A stretch of 64,000 nt of DNA from Chloracidobacterium sp. (GTDB lineage: Bacteria > Acidobacteriota > Blastocatellia > Pyrinomonadales > Pyrinomonadaceae): positions 1-64,000 of the forward strand of contig JABTUB010000001.1 in the NCBI GenBank assembly GCA_015075585.1, in the 5' to 3' direction. Below, in pieces: positions 61,651 through 64,000 of this stretch. The translations under genes were made by a program, and so were the position numbers. Position 1 is the stretch's first letter, and each line of letters begins with the position of its first letter. The notes under the pieces are model-generated. The model did no database searches. It worked only from the letters and a program-made list of their open reading frames with translations, and was not told the origin of the DNA.

Positions 61651-63558
61651 TTAGGTCAAGAATTTCGGCTTGACCTGTTTTGCACCTTTCGGCACGGTAT
61701 CGACCAACTCTGTGCCCGAAGGCGTATTCGGCTTGTTGAACCGATTGATCACCATCTGCTGGCCGAAGCTGACTATATTGCCAAAGAACCAATATAGCAA
61801 GAGGCCGGACGGAGCCGCCCACATCACCCACAGCATCATTACGGGCATAATGTAGGTCATTATCTTCTGCTGCATCTGCTGTTCCGGCGTTACGGTTGCG
61901 GCCTGCGGCGTAAATTTCATCGACAGTATCATCGACACCGCAAATGCGAATTCGAGCAAATGCCACGGGTCGGCGGCCGAAAGGTCTGGCAGCCAAAGGA
62001 ATGTCGCCTGCCGCACTTCGAGCGAAACCGTAACTGCTGTATAAAACGCGATCAGAAGCGGGAACTGAAGCAGCATCGGCAGACAGCCGCCGATGGGCAG
62101 TGCATCCTTTGTTATGCGCAGCTGCTGCATTTGCAGGTCGCGCATACGCGGGTCATCATTCGGTACGCCCTTCTTTTGCAGCTCTTTGATCTGATCCTGG
62201 ATCTCCTTCATCTTAGGCGCGTTGCCTGAAGCCTTTTTGAACGAGCGCGACTGCGACCACCGAAGCGGGAACAGCAGCATATAGAAAAGGAATGTAAAGA
62301 CGATGATCGCGACACCGTAGTTGTGCGTAACGATATTGAAGAAATTGAGTGCGTAAAGGATCGGGATCGCCAGCGGACGCGTTGCCCAGCGGAGCCACCA
62401 ATAGTTGCTGAAGTTTATAAGATTCGTCAGCTCGACCGGACGGCCTACATCCTTTGTAAGCGACGGGCTGAGCGATGACAGCAGGAAATAATCCTTTGTG
62501 CCGGTGAAGATGCGTGTTACCGAGCCGTCCGCAGAAATGGGCAAATATGTGGTAACAAGGTGGCGCGTCTCCTTTGTCGAAGGATTACGCATGACCCAAC
62601 TGAAAAGGCTGCTGTAAAAGGGCCTTGTATCAACGTCGTACTTAAAGGCGTGATACTCAACGGCTTGTGCCGGTGATGCCGGGATCGCCGCCATTGCGAA
62701 ATACGCATCGGCAACGCCCGCCCAATTGATCGTGCCGCTGTCGGACAATACGGCATTGCCGGCCGCATCATAGGTGAACGCATAGCCGCCCTGGTGGCGT
62801 TTGATATCACCGTTGACCGATACGACCGCCTCCGGTTCGATATGGTAGAAGTTATGGTTATTTATCGCATGGTCGCCGATGCTGGGGCCGATGAGCAACC
62901 TCACGTTCGGCACCGTCCGGCCATTCGCCGTCATTGTGACCGCAAGGTCGGAAACATATCCGTCAGCTCGGAAAACAAAGCTTTTCTTTACTTCTGCTCC
63001 CGAAGGATCAGTTAATGTAAAGTCGATCCTTCGCTCTTCGCTGCCGGTCAGCGTTATCTCATTTTCCGGCACCGAGATCTGATAATTGCGGCCGTTCGCA
63101 GCGGCTGTCAGGTTGGCGTCATCGGTAACGAGGCGGAAAGGCAGTTCACGCGGGTCGCGAGCAAGGCCTTCGGGCGAAATTAGCTGCAAAGGCTTTTCAT
63201 CCGCAAGCGTCGAACCATCGGCGTAAACTTGGCTGTCAGCCTTCGGCGTTTTGTTGCGGAGGATGATCCAGCTTGTGGCAACGGCTCCCTTTGAATCGAG
63301 AATAACCTCGTAAAGCGGCGTCTTGACCGTTAACGTACGCGCCGATGCTTCGTTTGCCGTTGGCGGTTCGACCGGTTTTGACCCGGGCGTCGGAACGGCG
63401 GCGGGCGTCGGCGTAACCGTAGCGGCCACCTCTGTATTCTGTGGCTGAGGCGTCTGCTTCGGAGCAAAAAAGTATTGCCAACCGAAAAGAACAGCCATAG
63501 AAAGTGCCGCAGCGATCATGAAGCGGCCGGCGTTGCCGGTATTGTTATTATCTTCCAT
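61651..63558 (-). CDS. yidC: Membrane protein insertase YidC
   Basis: A 635-residue insertase with one N-terminal helix (FMIAAALSMAVLFGWQYFF), a proline-rich linker, a large periplasmic beta-sandwich domain (about residues 75-370), and the five-helix insertase core. The core shows MLLFPLRWSQSRSFKKASG and IGGCLPMLLQFPLLIAFY, as in Gram-negative YidC. It overlaps yidD by one base (TAATG). Confidence 0.95.
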   Translation of the reverse strand: MEDNNNTGNAGRFMIAAALSMAVLFGWQYFFAPKQTPQPQNTEVAATVTPTPAAVPTPGSKPVEPPTANEASARTLTVKTPLYEVILDSKGAVATSWIILRNKTPKADSQVYADGSTLADEKPLQLISPEGLARDPRELPFRLVTDDANLTAAANGRNYQISVPENEITLTGSEERRIDFTLTDPSGAEVKKSFVFRADGYVSDLAVTMTANGRTVPNVRLLIGPSIGDHAINNHNFYHIEPEAVVSVNGDIKRHQGGYAFTYDAAGNAVLSDSGTINWAGVADAYFAMAAIPASPAQAVEYHAFKYDVDTRPFYSSLFSWVMRNPSTKETRHLVTTYLPISADGSVTRIFTGTKDYFLLSSLSPSLTKDVGRPVELTNLINFSNYWWLRWATRPLAIPILYALNFFNIVTHNYGVAIIVFTFLFYMLLFPLRWSQSRSFKKASGNAPKMKEIQDQIKELQKKGVPNDDPRMRDLQMQQLRITKDALPIGGCLPMLLQFPLLIAFYTAVTVSLEVRQATFLWLPDLSAADPWHLLEFAFAVSMILSMKFTPQAATVTPEQQMQQKIMTYIMPVMMLWVMWAAPSGLLLYWFFGNIVSFGQQMVINRFNKPNTPSGTELVDTVPKGAKQVKPKFLT

Positions 63559-63767
63559 TATTTGACCGGGTCGTGCCCGCCCCTACAGAGCGGTTGGCAC
63601 CGCAAGATGCGCTTTGCGCCCATCCAAACCCCTTTTATAACGCCGTACTTCGCCACTGCCTGGCTTGCGTATTCGGAGCATGTCGGCTCGAAACGGCACG
63701 CAGGCGGTAAGAATGGCGACACCATCGCCTTGTAAACGCCCAATATGTCGATGACGAGAAACTTCAT
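63558..63767 (-). CDS. yidD: Membrane protein insertion efficiency factor YidD
   Basis: A 69-residue protein with the family core YKAMVSPFLPPACRFEPTCS, then EYASQAVAKYGVIKGVWMGA and RILRCQPLCRGGHDPV. It assists insertion with YidC. It lies between rnpA and yidC, overlapping the latter's start. Confidence 0.95.
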   Translation of the reverse strand: MKFLVIDILGVYKAMVSPFLPPACRFEPTCSEYASQAVAKYGVIKGVWMGAKRILRCQPLCRGGHDPVK

Positions 63768-63770
63768 TAT

Positions 63771-64000
63771 CTAACCGTTACGATCTGAGCTTTCACTGCG
63801 TTGCGAGAGCTTTGCAACGATCGCACGAAATTCCGCTAAAGGCTTGTCGAGCTTTGTGTAAAGCAGCGAACGCCTTGCGTTCAAAACCCAATCAGAATTC
63901 GGCGCCGCCTTGCTCAATTCCGCTCGGCTGAGGCGAAATGCCTCGCGAAGCAGCCGCTTCGCACGATTGCGGTCGTGTGCCTTGCCGATCGCCTTTTTCG
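63771..64000 (-). CDS. rnpA: Ribonuclease P protein component RnpA (partial)
   Basis: The last 75 codons are visible; the start lies beyond 64000. It has the RNR signature KAHDRNRAKRLLREAFR, then DWVLNARRS and a charged tail ending SSDRNG. It is the protein subunit of RNase P. The stop is 3 bp before yidD. Its place predicts rpmH and then dnaA/oriC upstream. Confidence 0.92.
   Translation of the reverse strand, partial: KKAIGKAHDRNRAKRLLREAFRLSRAELSKAAPNSDWVLNARRSLLYTKLDKPLAEFRAIVAKLSQRSESSDRNG

Overview
The window looks like a chromosomal piece of an Acidobacteriota bacterium, most likely class Blastocatellia. The reasons are a GWxTD-domain protein, a very large Oar-type TonB-dependent receptor with an N-terminal carboxypeptidase-regulatory-like domain, SelD and DUF350/DUF4178 genes, and a compact, moderately GC-rich coding style with many 1-14 bp gene overlaps. 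The phylum is inferred from gene families, not from a marker gene. The right end is the classic origin-proximal block (rnpA, yidD, yidC, khpB/jag, mnmE, mnmG, parA, parB, all on the minus strand), so oriC probably lies a short way beyond position 64000.

Positions 1-6655 are an accessory island set into thiC. The window opens in the 3' end of an AT-rich thiC. An AT-rich stretch follows with a secreted M15 peptidase, an IS3-family element, two secreted GH25-lysozyme-like paralogues, an intact IS1595-family element with an 8-bp target duplication, and a truncated REP-associated tyrosine transposase. That transposase runs straight into a 5'-truncated, GC-rich thiC remnant. The two thiC ends differ clearly in sequence, so this looks like replacement of the 3' half of the resident gene by a foreign copy, with the old end left behind.

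Positions 6700-23560 hold a TPR protein plus class A beta-lactamase pair, an arsR-arsM arsenic operon, a DinB-fold protein, a glycan cluster (SDR epimerase, GT-C-like membrane protein, AsnB-type amidotransferase, nucleotidyltransferase), moaA, queG and the TonB-dependent receptor. Positions 23560-35800 hold an MBL-fold hydrolase, a TolB-like propeller, an M28 peptidase, a DapF homologue lacking both canonical cysteines, rlmN, pgeF, acpS and three exported nucleases. Positions 35960-42900 hold tRNA-Ser(TGA), a fadR-fadD operon with a textbook FadR-type operator, a polysaccharide export lipoprotein/SLBB-type protein, a CapD-type dehydratase and an aminotransferase.

Positions 42931-50575 form a minus-strand run of eight genes that starts with speD. 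It contains a two-zinc-ribbon DUF4178 protein, a 49-residue membrane peptide, a DUF350 protein, a membrane-anchored spermidine-synthase-like protein, a Tat-type FAD oxidoreductase, a histidine-rich multipass protein and a lipoprotein. This looks like a membrane-associated polyamine (or aminopropyl-conjugate) pathway and is my main candidate for an undescribed system. Positions 50637-57655 hold a propeller lipoprotein, the GWxTD protein, tatC with a large periplasmic insert, tatA/B, a selD read through an in-frame TGA (selenocysteine, with a SECIS-like hairpin), and parB-parA preceded by two 18-bp palindromes exactly 30 bp apart that resemble a variant parS.
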